A stretch of 5,466 nucleotides of DNA from Paracoccaceae bacterium (GTDB lineage: Bacteria > Pseudomonadota > Alphaproteobacteria > Rhodobacterales > Rhodobacteraceae): assembly GCA_007121115.1 (NCBI GenBank), contig SKMI01000048.1, forward strand, positions 1 through 5,466. Reading direction: 5' to 3'. This document shows positions 4,269 through 5,466 of this stretch, piece after piece (within the stretch, counting starts at the first letter, position 1; every line of letters starts with the position of its first letter). The notes beneath the pieces are model-generated. The model worked only from the letters and a program-made list of their open reading frames with translations. It had not been told where the DNA came from and searched no databases. Both the position numbers and the translations under genes were made by a program.

Positions 4269-5466
4269 CCCCGGCCACGGTGATCCAGGCGGTGATCGAC
4301 GGGGTGGCCGCACCTGAGGATCTGCGCGCCTTCGCGCGCGGCATTGCCGATGGCTCGGTTTCGGACGCGCAGTGCGGCGCCTTTGCCATGGCCGTGAAGC
4401 TGCGCGGGCTGGACGCCCCCGCCCGCACCGCCCTTACCGAAGGGATGCGCGATTCGGGCGACGTGCTGGCCTGGGACCTGCCCGGCGCGGTGGTGGACAA
4501 GCATTCGACGGGGGGTGTGGGCGACTGCATCAGCCTGCCCCTGGCGCCTGCGCTGGCGGCATGCGGGGTGTTCGTGCCCATGGTCTCGGGGCGCGGGCTG
4601 GGCCACACGGGCGGCACGCTGGACAAGCTGGAGGCGATCCCGGGCTACACCGTCGCCCAGCCCGAGGACCGGTTTCGCGCCATCGTGGCCGATGTCGGCT
4701 GCGCCATCGTCGGTGCGGGAGGCAATATCGCGCCCGCCGACAAGCGGCTTTATGCTGTGCGCGATGTGACGGCGTCGGTGGAGTCGGTTGACCTGATTAC
4801 CGCCTCGATCCTGTCCAAGAAGCTGGCGGCGGGGCTGCAGGCGCTGGTGATGGACGTCAAGGTCGGCTCGGGCGCCTTCCTGCCGGGGGTGGCGCAGGCG
4901 CAGACACTGGCGCGCTCGCTGGTGGACACGGCGAACGGGGCGGGGTGCCGCACATCGGCGCTGATCACCGGCATGGACGCGCCGCTGGGCGGCATGGGTG
5001 GCAACGCACTGGAGGTGGCCGAGGCCATGCGGCTTCTGACCGGCGCGCGGGTGCAGCCGGACCTGTGGGACCTGACCTGCGCGCTGGGGGGCGAGGCGCT
5101 GGCGTTGGTCGGCGTGGACGGCGGCGCCGAGCGGGTTGCCGAAGCGCTGCGCTCTGGTGCGGCGGCAGAGCGATTCGGGCGGATGGTGGCAGCGCAGGGC
5201 GGGCCGGTGGATTTCGTGGAACGCTGGGCGGATCACCTGCCCGTGGCGCCGGTGCAGGTGGACGTGTTCGCCGACAGCCCCGGCACTCTGGCGGCCATCG
5301 ACACCCGTGCCGTGGGGTTGGCGGTGGTGGCCATGGGCGGCGGGCGGCGGCGCGAGGGCGATGTTATCGACCCCCGCATAGGCTTCACAGACATGGCCGC
5401 GCCGGGGGCAACGGTGGGCCCGGACGCGCCGCTGGCGCGCATCCACGCAGCCGATGAGGCCAGCGC
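4265..5466 (+). CDS. deoA: Thymidine phosphorylase (cut by the window's right edge)
   Basis: Phosphorolyses thymidine and deoxyuridine to free base plus 2-deoxyribose 1-phosphate in the cytoplasm. The frame starts with ATG at 4265, overlapping the cdd stop as ATGA, and stays open for 400 codons to the window end; about 35-40 C-terminal residues should lie beyond it, judged by the roughly 440-residue E. coli enzyme. KHSTGGVGD (79-87) is the phosphate-binding loop with His80. SGRGLGHTGGTLDKLE (108-123) is the family signature. APADKRLYAVRD (156-167) and TASILSKKL (179-187) carry Arg166, Ser181 and Lys185, corresponding to E. coli Arg171, Ser186 and Lys190. MDVKVGSGAF (196-205) and VVAMGGGRR (354-362) complete the conserved core. 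The loop before APADK reads GAGGNI instead of the GQTSSL type. The overlap implies translational coupling to cdd, and other salvage genes may follow beyond the edge. Confidence 0.96.
   Translation, partial: MTPATVIQAVIDGVAAPEDLRAFARGIADGSVSDAQCGAFAMAVKLRGLDAPARTALTEGMRDSGDVLAWDLPGAVVDKHSTGGVGDCISLPLAPALAACGVFVPMVSGRGLGHTGGTLDKLEAIPGYTVAQPEDRFRAIVADVGCAIVGAGGNIAPADKRLYAVRDVTASVESVDLITASILSKKLAAGLQALVMDVKVGSGAFLPGVAQAQTLARSLVDTANGAGCRTSALITGMDAPLGGMGGNALEVAEAMRLLTGARVQPDLWDLTCALGGEALALVGVDGGAERVAEALRSGAAAERFGRMVAAQGGPVDFVERWADHLPVAPVQVDVFADSPGTLAAIDTRAVGLAVVAMGGGRRREGDVIDPRIGFTDMAAPGATVGPDAPLARIHAADEAS

Noticed and set aside
4136..5446. Minus-strand open frame of 436 codons opposite cdd/deoA
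   Set aside because: Its composition is dominated by Arg, His, Gly and Ala typical of antisense frames in GC-rich genes; the plus strand encodes an intact thymidine phosphorylase over the same span.

Overview
The window looks like ordinary core chromosome from a GC-rich alphaproteobacterium, most likely of the Rhodobacteraceae (Roseobacter/Rhodobacter relatives). The case rests on very high GC, close resemblance of all five proteins to families typical of that group (AnsA-type asparaginase, MaeB-type malic enzyme with a phosphotransacetylase-like tail, tetrameric cytidine deaminase followed by DeoA), and an FnrL-like box of the form common there. The assignment is made by eye; no search was run. 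I see no mobile element, tRNA, rRNA, CRISPR array or phage gene.

Layout. Bases 1-325 (+) hold the C-terminal end of an AnsA-family L-asparaginase. A 95-bp convergent gap (326-420) with two GC-rich hairpins separates it from an outer-membrane beta-barrel protein gene (421-1230, -). Upstream of that gene is the most interesting stretch, a 202-bp gap (1231-1432) with an AT-rich core. It carries a consensus -10 box, a perfect 15-bp inverted repeat over the -35 position, an FNR/FnrL-type box and a further 10-bp palindrome. Next is maeB (1433-3712, -). A 163-bp divergent promoter region (3713-3875) leads to cdd (3876-4268, +) and deoA (4265 to the window end, +), which overlap by the ATGA arrangement.

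How the genes fit together. cdd and deoA form a pyrimidine nucleoside salvage operon: cytidine is deaminated to uridine, and thymidine or deoxyuridine is phosphorolysed to base plus deoxyribose 1-phosphate. deoA is cut by the window edge, about 35-40 residues short. MaeB links the TCA cycle to pyruvate and NADPH, and the asparaginase feeds aspartate and ammonia into central metabolism. These neighbours show no direct pathway link.

I did not find a clearly new system. The best lead is the compact, multi-palindrome promoter of the outer-membrane protein gene, which suggests oxygen- or redox-dependent control of a surface protein plus a second, unidentified regulator.
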